Source: Ruminococcaceae bacterium OttesenSCG-928-I18 (GTDB lineage: Bacteria > Bacillota > Clostridia > Oscillospirales > Ruminococcaceae). From it: 58,658 nt of DNA. Positions within the stretch are counted from its first letter, which is position 1, and each line of letters opens with the position of its first letter. Both the position numbers and the translations under genes were made by a program. The notes beneath the pieces were generated by a model, which had not been told where the DNA came from, ran no database searches, and saw only the letters and a list, made by a program, of their open reading frames with translations. Below are positions 15,533 through 26,400 of this stretch, piece by piece. Location: assembly GCA_030266325.1 (NCBI GenBank), contig JAJDHT010000004.1, positions 1-58,658 on the forward strand, in the 5' to 3' direction.

Positions 15533-16714
15533 CTAAAACTCCTCTGCCTCGGACGATTGCGCCGCATCCCAAAAGAACTGTGGTGCTTTTTTGAAAACCA
15601 GCTTGCTATATACGTGCTTTGGCATATACTTCTTTAGGATTGGTAGTGCGTCTGTGATGTCGTTTGCTCGAAATCCTATCTGTGCATCTGTCAGCAGCGC
15701 AAAGCCGAAATCGGAATACAGCTTTATCGCGCGATAGCTCGAAGGGTGCGTGTGCAAAAAAACCGGATATTCGGCATCGGCAAGTGTGGCCATAACGCGG
15801 GAAAGAAGCGCCCGCCCGATGCCCAAGCCCTCATATTGTTTTGATACTTTCAGCCAATGCAGCGTATTCACCTTGCCGTATGCTTTCCAAATAAAGCAGG
15901 TTGCAACAGGTATATCCTTTTTATCACATACAAAAACGCAGCGATTAAAGAATAAATCGCCGTACTTTGCATAAACCCTGTCATAGTAGTCTAACAGAAC
16001 CCGGTTATAGGCATCGCGTTGTTCAGGTTCATCAATGTGCAGTGATTTCCAGACTTCCAGCTCATCCCTGCGGCAATACCGAAAGGCAAAACCGTCAGGC
16101 AGCAGAGCAGTGGCCGTTTTGTTCAACACTTCACACATCATAAACAGGTTTTTATCGGGTACTCGTTCTATGGCGCGAGCTATAATCTCCGCCACAACCT
16201 CCGACTTTGCGTCGGCATAGTGCTGCACATGCTGCCAACTGCGTTTTGAAAGCTCCCGCTTGACGCCCGCATACAGGCTGCGCTCCTCCTCGCTTGCCCG
16301 CAACCGGTCGCGAAAAGCCAGCATCCTTGCGGGCTCGTCACAATCCTCACTGAACACATGGAGGTTTATATCTGTATCCGAACCTTTGAACATGCGGTGC
16401 TCAAACCAATCCGGCTCCCGAATGCGAAGAGTATAACCGGCCCCAAGCATTTCAGGCAGATAGTCCGGCTCATCGGCCGCGTCCTTTACAAGCAGAAGAA
16501 TGTCGATGACAGGCTTTGCGCATAGGCCGGGCACCGAGGTGGAGCCCACATGGTGGATTTGCAATGCCTTATTTCCAAGGGCTTTTTGGAGTTTTTCCGC
16601 CTCGCGCTCATACAGAGAGGGCCAAGCAGGATTATACTCCGCGAGCAGGATTTCCACGTTTTCCGGCTGCTCACCAATCGTCACCTGCGCTATATATTCA
16701 TCCCGCTCATTCAT
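15533..16714 (-). CDS. GrpB-family nucleotidyltransferase fused to GNAT acetyltransferase
   Basis: 393 residues in two parts. Residues 20-185 are GrpB/UPF0157 (EYNPAWPSLYEREA, HHVGSTSVPGLCAKPVIDI). From about 205 to 340 is a GNAT domain with the acetyl-CoA loop VSKQYEGLGIGRALLSRV and SSYRAIKLYSDFGF. The start overlaps the methyltransferase stop by 8 bases, with GAGG 7 bases upstream, so it is translationally coupled. GrpB proteins are distant pol-beta relatives. Pairing with an acetyltransferase suggests small-molecule modification (inference). Confidence 0.8.
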   Translation of the reverse strand: MNERDEYIAQVTIGEQPENVEILLAEYNPAWPSLYEREAEKLQKALGNKALQIHHVGSTSVPGLCAKPVIDILLLVKDAADEPDYLPEMLGAGYTLRIREPDWFEHRMFKGSDTDINLHVFSEDCDEPARMLAFRDRLRASEEERSLYAGVKRELSKRSWQHVQHYADAKSEVVAEIIARAIERVPDKNLFMMCEVLNKTATALLPDGFAFRYCRRDELEVWKSLHIDEPEQRDAYNRVLLDYYDRVYAKYGDLFFNRCVFVCDKKDIPVATCFIWKAYGKVNTLHWLKVSKQYEGLGIGRALLSRVMATLADAEYPVFLHTHPSSYRAIKLYSDFGFALLTDAQIGFRANDITDALPILKKYMPKHVYSKLVFKKAPQFFWDAAQSSEAEEF

Positions 16715-17453
16715 CACCGCACCTCATGATGAAGAACACATAGGAGTAATACTCCTTATATCTGTCATACAAATCGGCCTCCTCAAGCCCTGCGTCGAGG
16801 AAGTCCCGCACGCCCTCCACATAGCCGTACTGCTCCGCGAACGCCGCCGTGCGCTCCCGAATGGGCGTGTAGTAATGGTCAGTCCAGCAGCTTTCCGGCA
16901 GGATAAAATGCTCCAGTAATGTGTAGCCGCAATCGCTGATGACCTTCTCTTTTGCCGGGATGGTGTCAATTTCAGAGTAGGCGTTTACCCAGTAATCATG
17001 GAGCTCCTGCGGGCGTGTTTCGGTCAGCCAGCAGATTTCACTGACCACCAGACAGCCATCGGGACGAAGCAGACGCTTCCACTCCCGCAAGCCCCACTCA
17101 AAGCCGATGTGGTAGATACAGCCCTCCGCCCAAACGAGGTCAAAGCTACCGTCCGGGAAGGACAGCGCATCCATCGACATCTCCATCGGCTGAATACGAT
17201 GCTCCACGCCGCATGTTCTCGCCCTCTCAGGGAGGGCTTCCAGAAACATCGGCGTAATGTCAACGGCTGTAACCTGTGCCTGCGTATTTTTTGCCAGCAC
17301 CATTGTTTGGGCGCCGGTGCCGCAGCCAATGTCAAGGATGCTTTTGGCGGGCTTGCTGTTCGGCACGGCTCCCAGCGCCCGCAGCGTCATTTCATCACTG
17401 CCGGGGCCTTGTCGTTCTGCATCTCTGTGAAATTCCAATATCAAATTTAGCAT
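16707..17453 (-). CDS. Class I SAM-dependent methyltransferase
   Basis: 248 residues. Motif I is ILDIGCGTGAQTMVLA. Later motifs are VTAVDITPMFLEA, FDLVWAEGCIYHIGF and LLRPDGCLVVSEICW. It resembles UbiE/MT11-type small-molecule methyltransferases. AAAGGAG precedes the ATG. It is the second gene after the MFS exporter (14 bases apart) and overlaps the GrpB-GNAT gene, so it belongs to a four-gene operon. Substrate unknown. Confidence 0.85.
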   Translation of the reverse strand: MLNLILEFHRDAERQGPGSDEMTLRALGAVPNSKPAKSILDIGCGTGAQTMVLAKNTQAQVTAVDITPMFLEALPERARTCGVEHRIQPMEMSMDALSFPDGSFDLVWAEGCIYHIGFEWGLREWKRLLRPDGCLVVSEICWLTETRPQELHDYWVNAYSEIDTIPAKEKVISDCGYTLLEHFILPESCWTDHYYTPIRERTAAFAEQYGYVEGVRDFLDAGLEEADLYDRYKEYYSYVFFIMRCGDE

Positions 17454-17467
17454 ATATTGTTCTCCTT

Positions 17468-18697
17468 TTAACTGTCAGCAGCAGTCGGCAGCATGGTCTC
17501 GGCGTCATAGCGCCGGGTGAGCAGGCGGCACAGGATGCCCGCCACTATCATGACGATGCCTGACCCGAAAAACCAGGTATCCACGCCGACCATCTCGCAA
17601 ACAGGCCCCGCGACCAGAAGCCCGATGGGCATAGCCAGCGTCATGGCCGTCATAAGCAGCGAAAACACTTTCCCCATCATTTCGGGCGGAGTGCTCTGCT
17701 GTATATAGGCCATGAGCGGCACATTGAAAAAAGTTCCTGAGCTGCCCATGAAAAAGCAGCAGATTACAAAAATCCAAAAGCCGCTTTGCGGAAGAGCCCC
17801 GCTGATGGCAGCGGTCAAGCCAAGCAAGCCGATGGCGAGAGACACCATCAAAAAACGCCTACGCATACCGCCCCATACGCCCATGACCAACGAGGAAACC
17901 AGCAGACCGGCAGAAAACACCAGTTCCACGACACTGTTGTGCCATGCTTCGCCCATAAAGTGGGTACGAACCAAAAGCGGGAACAGCGCCCCCAGCGGCA
18001 TATATACGACAGTGGCTAAAATCAGAGGAAGCAGAGCCGCCATCAAGGGCTTGTTTTTGCGCATGGTGGCAAAGCCTTGTTTGAAGTCTGAGCGAAAGTC
18101 GGGCTTTTCAGCAGTTTGGGGAATGTCGGGAATTGCGACAAACAGTAGGCAGACGATGGCGAAGGCCGCGCCGAGAATATCCACCAGCATGATGCTGGCA
18201 ATCGGCAAAAAGCCCATGAGCGCAGCGCCCAGCACAGGCCCCAGCATGGTGGAGATGGAGTTTACGAGGTTTCCCCAGCCACCTACCTTTGTGAGCATTT
18301 CGGGCGGCACCAGCATGGGGATAGCCGCCTGCATCGCCGGGCCGTGGAAGGTGTTCCCCAACCCGCGAATAAACAGAATGATGTAAATAAACCAAACAGG
18401 GGGCGTTTCCAGCAGCAAAAAAGCGGCTCCGAGAAGCACACTGGAAAGCGCCACCAGCCCGTCTGCCGCAATCATGACGGTGCGGCGGTTATAGCGGTCA
18501 ATCCATACTCCGGCAAAGGGGCCGATGAGCATATTCGGCAAAAACGAAACGATAGAGGCCACCGTCAGCGTGATGGCAGACTCCGTCTGAATGGTCAGCC
18601 ACCAGATGACGGCAAACTGTACGGCGGCGGAGCCGAGCAGGGAAAACGCCTGTCCGGCATATATGATAGAGAATTGCCTCTTCCAATTGGCAGTCAT
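17468..18697 (-). CDS. MFS exporter, Mef-like
   Basis: 409 residues, twelve transmembrane segments. Landmarks: GQAFSLLGSAAVQFAVIWW, FAGVWIDRYNRRTVMI, FIRGLGNTFHGPAM, ALPQSGFWIFVICC. Length and motifs match the Mef macrolide-efflux group, but it is too divergent to call mef(A). The start at 18697 lies 9 bases after AAGGAG; an ATG nine bases earlier is too close to that site. It heads the methyltransferase operon and follows an AraC/GyrI-type drug-sensing regulator, which supports a drug export role. Confidence 0.85.
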   Translation of the reverse strand: MTANWKRQFSIIYAGQAFSLLGSAAVQFAVIWWLTIQTESAITLTVASIVSFLPNMLIGPFAGVWIDRYNRRTVMIAADGLVALSSVLLGAAFLLLETPPVWFIYIILFIRGLGNTFHGPAMQAAIPMLVPPEMLTKVGGWGNLVNSISTMLGPVLGAALMGFLPIASIMLVDILGAAFAIVCLLFVAIPDIPQTAEKPDFRSDFKQGFATMRKNKPLMAALLPLILATVVYMPLGALFPLLVRTHFMGEAWHNSVVELVFSAGLLVSSLVMGVWGGMRRRFLMVSLAIGLLGLTAAISGALPQSGFWIFVICCFFMGSSGTFFNVPLMAYIQQSTPPEMMGKVFSLLMTAMTLAMPIGLLVAGPVCEMVGVDTWFFGSGIVMIVAGILCRLLTRRYDAETMLPTAADS

Positions 18698-19082
18698 AGC
18701 TTTCATCTCCTTATAGATAAAATGGAAACGCGGACACAATGCAAAGCAGTGTCCGCGCATAAGGCATAATTCTACAAGGATACATCAATCCCTGTAAACT
18801 CATGTCTCTGCGCATGGCAAGCGAAGCCCTGAACACAGAGCCTGCCATAAGACATGAATTACAGGAAAATATAATACATGCAAGTACCTCGCTGAGTCAA
18901 TTTTCTCGATTATACTACAGCTGAGAGTAATTTTCAACCGGGACTTACTGTGTAGGCAGTAGCGGCTATCGTAGTCCTCGTTCTCCATTTTGCTTTTGGA
19001 GATGTGCGATATGCCTGCACAAAAGCAAACTATATTTGTCATATCTCATCTTCGAAAGACGTATTGTCAAGTCATTACAGGA
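18698..19082. other. Gene-free region between AraC gene and MFS operon
   Basis: 385 bases without a convincing gene. It is the likely promoter and leader of the exporter operon on the minus strand and holds the hairpin at 18730-18756. Confidence 0.5.
18730..18756 (-). promoter_or_regulatory. Leader hairpin GCGGACAC / GTGTCCGC
   Basis: A perfect 8-bp stem with an 11-base loop, 33-59 bases upstream of the exporter start on the minus strand. It may be an operator for the AraC-type regulator or an attenuator. Confidence 0.35.
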
Positions 19083-19952
19083 CTATTTTCTCTGAACCGG
19101 TGTCCACACCTCGCTATAGGCGTAGTCCATTTTACTCTCATCCATTTTTGTAAAAGAGAAACCGGGAGCATCAATCAGCTCATAGTCCGAAACTGGCAAC
19201 CACTCCGCATAAATTCGTGCCATTGTATTTTGCAATGTGGACGGGAACGGCCCTTCATTGGGGAATACTGCCCAGGTACAGGCTTCGACCCTCACCTTTT
19301 CCAGCAGCATGCTGGCGCTCCCATCTGTCGTCAGTACGCCAATCAGGTGAGTTAAATCGCCCTCCTCTTTTCTAAATCCGGCATCGGAATTGTAAGAAGC
19401 ATTGACAACCTGATAGGGCTCCATATTTTGCAGCGCGTGCATTTCATCTCGCTGCGCCTGCGTTATACTCTTCGCCAGTTCCACAATGGCGTTGTTCACG
19501 CCTTCAAACTGTATAGGAACCCGTTTACTCACACCCGCCAGATAAAACGCAGGCTTTTCTACGATTTTGCATTCCATATTATTTCCTCCCGTAACAGTAA
19601 TAATGAACGAAAGCTTGGGAAAGGATATGCTGATTCGCTTTTTTATCGCATCCGAGGGCAGAAAGCCACTCCATTTCTTGAATGCGCGGGTAAAGCCATC
19701 CAGTGATTGATACCCATATTTATAGGCAACATCTGTAACCTTTTCGCCCTTGAGCAAATCCCTGTTTGCTTCCGATAATCTCCGATTTTTAATGTATTCG
19801 CTCAGTGTCATTCCCGCAAGGTGAAAAAACACTGTTCGGAAGTGATAATCGGAAGCCCCTGCAAATGCAGAAATTTCTTCGAGCTGCAAGCTGTCAGATA
19901 AATGCTCTTCAATGTAGTCAATCACATGGTTAAGTTCCTTTAGCACGTCCAT
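19083..19952 (-). CDS. AraC-family regulator with GyrI-like effector domain
   Basis: 289 residues. The N-terminal AraC double HTH (residues 8-105) has LQLEEISAFAGASDYHFRTVF and KVTDVAYKYGYQSLDGFTRAF. The C-terminal GyrI/BltR-like effector domain (about 125-289) starts ECKIVEKPAFYLAGVSKRVP. Such proteins (Rob, BltR-like) sense hydrophobic drugs and activate exporters. It lies upstream of the Mef-like exporter operon on the same strand, so it is the likely regulator. Confidence 0.88.
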   Translation of the reverse strand: MDVLKELNHVIDYIEEHLSDSLQLEEISAFAGASDYHFRTVFFHLAGMTLSEYIKNRRLSEANRDLLKGEKVTDVAYKYGYQSLDGFTRAFKKWSGFLPSDAIKKRISISFPKLSFIITVTGGNNMECKIVEKPAFYLAGVSKRVPIQFEGVNNAIVELAKSITQAQRDEMHALQNMEPYQVVNASYNSDAGFRKEEGDLTHLIGVLTTDGSASMLLEKVRVEACTWAVFPNEGPFPSTLQNTMARIYAEWLPVSDYELIDAPGFSFTKMDESKMDYAYSEVWTPVQRK

Positions 19953-20290
19953 CCTTCCTTTCGCATTTCCATCATAGCAAACTGCTCTGGGCGGTTACTC
20001 GACTTTTTGATACGAATTGAGTCGTAGTGTCATAAGGTATCGTTCTCCCAGTATATCAAAATCCAACCACGAATATCGTAACATATCCGTAGCTCCTTGC
20101 GAATCGCTATCATTCGTCCATAATGTGCAGCAACGCAAAAACAGGGAGCGTAGCAGCCGCATGGCCACTACGCTCCCTGTTAATATATGCGTCAAATACG
20201 CACCACTTCAATACAGTTCAGGCTCATTGCGCCGGGTAATAGAAAGATACTCCGGCTTGGTTTTCCATCATTTTCAGGGCCGAAAAACCG
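19953..20290. other. Gene-free region with terminator
   Basis: 338 bases without a convincing gene. It separates the cargo operon from the end of the large minus-strand transfer block and contains the terminator at 20141-20180. Confidence 0.5.
20141..20180 (-). terminator. Terminator at the end of the transfer block
   Basis: ACAGGGAGCGTAG / CTACGCTCCCTGT, a perfect 13-bp stem. On the minus strand it runs into TTTTT. It should end the transcript through the helicase-methylase and the small Cys-rich gene. Confidence 0.8.
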
Positions 20291-20479
20291 CTATACAAGC
20301 ACCTTTTTTGCACCTATTTTACGCTTGGAAAGGTAGACGGGACAAATAGCGATTTCGGCGCGGAAACTCTGCTTGCAATCACACTGGCACCGGCGGCAAA
20401 GCTCATTGTATTGCCGCCGCCCATTGGGGCCAATAAAGAAGTTCCATTCCAGCCGCGCCCGTTTGCTAAGTCTTGGCAT
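20291..20479 (-). CDS. Small Cys-rich ICE protein
   Basis: 62 residues starting MPRLSKRARLEWNFF. It has YNELCRRCQCDCKQSFRAEI with four cysteines in a CxxCxCxC-like cluster, suggesting metal binding. GGGAGG lies 5 bases before the ATG. Similar short proteins follow the helicase gene in related Clostridial ICEs; function unknown. It is the last gene before the terminator. Confidence 0.7.
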   Translation of the reverse strand: MPRLSKRARLEWNFFIGPNGRRQYNELCRRCQCDCKQSFRAEIAICPVYLSKRKIGAKKVLV

Positions 20480-20491
20480 AGATACCTCCCA

Positions 20492-23400
20492 TCATAGTGA
20501 TACCTCCTTGTCTTTAGCGTTGTCCGACGCGGCCCGGACGCTGGGCGCGGCGGCTTTCAAGCTCTCTATGATAGAGGGCTTTTGTTTTGCACTGGCGGCG
20601 CGTGGCTCATTCGCGGAATAATCGTCAAGAGCCATCTGCTCTGGCCCACGGGCTTCTTGGCTGGCATCCATGTTCAGCTCGGAATCCAGAAACGCAAGCC
20701 GCGCAGACTTCGCTTCCAGCTCCTTTTCAAAGGGGAACGGCTTTTCTCGTTCCCGCTCGGCGTTCCCTACCTGTTGATGCAGGTTTTCTAAATGCTTCTG
20801 CACAGAATCAAGACGCTGGGGCAAATCTGCTATTGCGTTGTTCAAACGGGTAATGTTGCCGAAAACATCTTCACCCAAGGAAACGCCGGTCATGTTGACT
20901 ATCCTGTCGCCGTAGCTCATGTTGCCTTTCAGCAGCACGACGAATTTCTTGTTTGCCGTCTCAAAAGCAAGGCTCATATCAAGCCCGCGATAGGTGCCGA
21001 GCTTCATGGGTTCCGTGCCTTTGATGTGTTTACAGGCAGAAAGCAGAGCTTCACCGGCCTTTTTCTTGTCGGCAAGGATGGCGCCGCCGATAACCATAGG
21101 CGAAAAACCGTCCTTATTAGGCTGCGTACCGGCTTCAATGCGGGATTGGTCGTTTTTGAATCCGGCAATACTCGCCTTTGCGCTCTCAATGGCTTTGGGG
21201 TAGTTGGTAAGCAAATCATCCTCCAGCCGATAGAGCTGGCTTTGATGGTCGGCTTTGAGAAGCCGCAGCCTCGCCACCTCAATGTCCAAATCCATCTTTT
21301 CCTTGATAAGTGGGTTTCCGGCGCACAAAGCCTTGATTTCCGCGTAAGATAGGGCCGTTTCGTCCACGTCCTCACAGGAGCGCACAGGGCTTTTGCTGCT
21401 CATAATCTGGCTGATGAATTTTTGCTTGTTCTCGATGGTCTGATAGAGATAAGCGTCAAAGGTTCCCTCGGTGACATAGCGCGTAATGCCGACTTCGGGA
21501 TTCATGTTCCCCTGCCGGACGATGCGCCCAGCACGCTGCTCCAAATCCGAGGGCCTCCACGGGCAATCCAAATCGTGCAGATGGATAAGCCGGTCTTGCA
21601 CGTTGGTTCCGCTGCCCATTTTGAACGTGCTGCCCATCAGAACGCGCACCTTGCCTTGCCGCACTTTGGCGAAAAGCTCCTTTTTACGGACTTCGGTGTT
21701 CGCTTCGTGGATAAAGGCGATTTCATCAGCCGGTATGCCTTTTGCCAGCAGCTTTTCCCGAATATCGTCATAGACGTTGAAACGGCCATCGGCGTTGGGG
21801 GTAGAGAAGTCGCAGAAAACAAGCTGGGCCAGCCTGTCGGCCTTGGTTTCGTTCCATATCCTGTACACATCGTTCATGCAGGCGTTTACCTTGCTCCCCT
21901 CATCATCGGGCAGCATGGGGTTGATAAGCCGCTGGTCAAGCCCGATTTTCCGCCCATCGCTGGTGATTTTCAGCATATTATCTTCGCTGGGGTCGATGCC
22001 GCCACGATGAACAACGGCGGCGCGTTTCGATAAATCGGCCACCATGCCTTGCTGCAGTTCGGAGGGTTTAACGACAACGGTGTTGTAATTGGCCTTTGGC
22101 CGGGGCAAGTCCAGCATATCGGCGGTCTTAATGTCGGCCACTTCTTTGAAGATGCCCATAAGCTCCGGCAGGTTGTGGAACTTGGCAAAGCGCGTCCGCG
22201 CCCGGTAGCCGGTTCCCTCCGGCGCAAGCTCAATGGCCGTGGTTGTTTCCCCAAATGTGGATGCCCAACAGTCAAAATGCGTCAGGTTCATGCGTTTGAG
22301 AGTGTCATACTGTAAATACCGCTGCATGGTGTACATTTCCGTCATGCTGTTGCTGATGGGCGTTCCTGTGGCAAAGATAACGCCTTTGCCGCCGGTCAGC
22401 TCGTCCAGATAGCGGCACTTGCCGAACAGGTCACTGGATTTTTGCGCTTCGGTCTGTGAGATACCTGCTACATTGCGCATTTTTGTGTACAGAAAAAGGT
22501 TCTTAAAGCTGTGCGCTTCGTCCACAAACAGGCGGTCAACGCCAAGCTGCTCAAAGGTTACAACATCATCCTTGCGGCTATCGTCGGTGAGCTTTTCAAG
22601 TCGCGCTTCCAGTGATTTCTTGGTCTTTTCAAGCTGCTTGATGGAAAAGCGTTCCCCATCGTTGCGCTTTAGCTCGTCAATGCCATCGGTGATTTCCCAT
22701 ATTTGCTCCTGTAAAAGCCGCTCCTGCCGCTCCTTTGATAAGGGGATTTTTTCAAGCTGGGTATGGCCGATGATAACCGCGTCGTAGTCGCCGGTGGCAA
22801 TCTTGGCGCAGAACTTCTTGCGGTTTTTCATCTCAAAGTCTTTCGCGGTGGCCACAAGGATATTGGCAGAGGGGTACAGCCGCAAAAACTCCGAAGCCAT
22901 TTGCTCGGTCAGGTGGTTGGGAACAGCCATCAGGCTCTTTTGACACAGGCCCAGCCGCTTGCTCTCCATCGCGGCCGCAACCATTTCATAAGTTTTGCCC
23001 GCACCCACTTCGTGTGCCAGCAGAGTATTCCCTCCATAAAGGATATGGGCAATAGCGTTGAGCTGATGGGGCCGCAGGGTGATTTCAGGGGATATGCCGG
23101 AGAAATTGATATGGCTTCCGTCATACTCGCGGGGCCGTGAGGAATTAAATCGCTCGTTGTAGGTCTGCACAAGGTCGCGGCGGCGGTCAGGGTCTTTGAA
23201 TACCCAATCCTGAAACGCCTGTTTAATCGCTTCCTGCTTTTGCTGGGCAAGGGTTGTTTCCTTTTTGTTCAGTACGCGCTTTTCCTTGCCGTCCTCGGTG
23301 ATGGTGTCGTACACTCGCACATCTTTGAGGTTTAGCGTGTCCTCGATGATGCGATAGGCGTTCATCCGCTTGGTGCCGTAGGTGACGTTGGCAAGCACGT

Positions 23401-26400
23401 TGTTAGCCGGTACGCGCCGATGAGCGGTGACGTTCCATTCGCCGGTGTAATCGAAATAGTTTACCTTTATGCTATCTTCCAGATAGGACGGTGGTTGCAG
23501 GGTTTCGTGGACAAACTGTTCGATATAGCTTTTGTCTACCCATGTGGAGCCAAGCCGCACCGATATTTCGCTGGCGGTCAGGTCTTGCGGCTGTGCCTTT
23601 TCCAGCGCGGCCACGTTGACGGCAAACTCCGGGTACTGCTCGGTAGCGTCTTGGGCCTTGCGCAGCTTTTCGCGTACATTGCCGGACAGGTATTCGTCTG
23701 CGGTCTGCCAGCCCTTGTACCAATCGTTGCCCTCAAGGTCAAACGGCCCGGTGGCAGGGTCTTTGTAGATAACGCCCTGCAAATCCCGCACAACGTCCTC
23801 AATCTTTTCGGGGCCACCCATGAGCTGCGCCATGTAAGCAAGGTCTACACCGGCCCGCTCTGAGATAGAAACGGCCAGTGCTTCGCTGGCGGTGTCAACC
23901 GATGTAACAACGCTTTTCTGCTTGATGGTACGCTTGGAGAACATATCGGCCTTGCGGTCAAGCTTCCCGTTTTCATCCAGTATTTCAAGAGAACACAAGA
24001 GGAAGTAAGCGGAATCGCCACCAAAGGCACGGCTGTTGGCCGAGGAATTGATAAGGCCGTATTTCTTTGTGAAGCCGTCATAAAGCTGGTTTAGCTCCGC
24101 TTGCTGGTCGGCAATCTCCGCGTCGCTGTATTCATAAAGCTGGTAATTTATCAGACTATGAGCACAATCGCGCAGTTCTACCATGCCCTTGACGCGCTCC
24201 AGCGTTGTGGCGGGCAGGTCTGCCGGGTACATTCGGGAGTTTTCGCGGAAATACACTTTATCGTCTACAATCGCATAGCTGTAATTTCGCACGTCGGGGT
24301 CTGCCGGAATGGAAAGGTCAGCCTGCTCCCCAATGTCATCCAGTTCCACTTCGGTAATATGGCCCTGAATATTGGCCGTCGCTTCCTGAAGCTGAACGGC
24401 AAGGTCGGCTCCGGGGATAGGATGGCAAGCGGTGTCTTTCGCATCGCCATACATACTTTCGTCGTAGGCCATCGTCCCCAGCACCATTTCAGGATGCTCG
24501 GCAAAATAGCTGTTGACTGGTATGCCGTCCTCGGTCTGCCCCAAATGCACCCAATCAGGCTCTATGTCTAACAGCCTGTCGCGCTTTTGCAGGAAAATGA
24601 TGTCGGTGGTGACTTCGGTTCCGGCGTTCTTCTGAAAAGCATCGTTTGGGAGCCTGACCGCGCCCAACAGCTCGGCCCGCTGCGCAATGTACTTACGCAC
24701 CGATGAATTGCGTTTGTCCATCGTGCCGCTGCTGGTGATAAAGGCAACAACGCCGCCCGGACGCACTTGGTCAAGCGCTTTTGCGAAAAAGTAATCGTGG
24801 ATAGCAAAGTTGTTTTTGCCGTATCGCTTATCCGGCACTTTGTAATTGCCGAACGGCACGTTGCCGATTGCCAAATCAAACAGCGCGTCGGGCGTTCCTG
24901 TCTTTTCAAAGCCGGTAATGCGAATATCTGCGTCTTGGTAAAGCTGCTGGGCTATCCGGCCTGTGATGCTGTCCAGCTCCACGCCGTAGAGCTTGGAGCC
25001 TTGCATACTCTCCGGCAGCATCCCGAAAAAGTTACCGATTCCGCAAGCCGGTTCCAAAATGTTGCCGGTCTGGAAGCCCATGCGCTCTACGGTGTCATAG
25101 ATAGCCTTGATAACCGTGGGCGAGGTGTAATGGGCGTTCAGGGTGGAAGCCCGCGCCTTGTCGTATTCCTCCGGGGTCAAAAGCCCTTTCAGCTCGGCAT
25201 ATTCCTTTGTCCATTTGTCGTTTTCACCGTCAAAGGCTTGGGGGATGCCGCCCCAGCCCACATATCGGGATAGGGTTTTCTGCTCGGCTGGCGTGGCAAG
25301 GCGGTTTTCCGCTTCGATTTGTTTCAGGGTGCGAATGGCGGCAACATTGAAGCCGTACTTGGTTTTCGCGCCGCCCTCGCCCAAATGCTCGTCGGTGATA
25401 CGGAAGTTGGCACGAGCCCGTGGCTCGGCTGCACTTGGCGCGGGGCTGGCCTGTTCGTCCGCACGTTCAGCCGCCGCAACCTGCTCCGCAAAGCCAAGCA
25501 TCTGCTGTAAATTCGCTTCCGCATCGACTTTGTACGCATCAAGCTCGTTTTCTGCAACGCGCTCAATCGTAAGCCGCTCTCTGGCGGGCAGGTTTTCATC
25601 AAGAATGACAATGCTGCCGTCCGGCTCGACGCGGGCCACAATCTGCGGCAATTCGTCGGGGTGATAATCTTTGACATTGTAGACGATGAGTCGGTCATTG
25701 ACATAGCTGTAATCAAGCTCATATTCCGAAAAATATTCGTTTTCGAGGAAATCAGAAATATCCTGAAAGTCGCCGCGCCCACCGTGGGCATTGTATTCTT
25801 CTATGCCCTCATCAATCACCTCATCGGAAACGGCAAAACCGCGCCCGTCAAGCTCTGTGCGGATTTGCTCTATCAGTTCCGCATCCGGGCTGGGCATGGC
25901 GGGGGCTTCCTGCGCCGGTGTTTCCGGCGATATGACTTTCAGATAGTTTTCCCGCACCTGCTCGTCGGTCAATTTACCATCAAGGTAGGCGTTTATCTGC
26001 TCATAGATGTGGCCGGGAACGTCATTACTGCCCCAAAACGCACCTGTGCTTGTAACATAGGTCAGGGAGCCGCTTCGCCCCAAAGCAAATTTAACGCCGT
26101 CTTTGTTGTAGCCGATAATGTCGCCATCTTCGTATTGGCCCAAATCAAAATCGCTTTTGGCTGCTTCCCAATCCACAAAAAAGACCGGCAATCTACCGGT
26201 TGGAATGCTTATATCCTGCGGCGGGATTTCCGGTTGGGCTATGGGCGCGTCATCCTGGTACTGCTGTTCAGGATTATGCTCTGCTTCCTGCTGGGGTGCT
26301 GCCACGGGCGGCAAAAACTCCTGCCAATCAATAAGCTGGGCAATCCGGCGTTGTACTTTCGGCCATGGCAAGGTAACATCTTTCGCGCCGTCTTTGGTGA

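Noticed and set aside
17468-18697. Naming the exporter mef(A)
   Set aside because: Shared motifs and length, but too many differences from remembered Mef(A); the name would imply macrolide resistance that is not shown.
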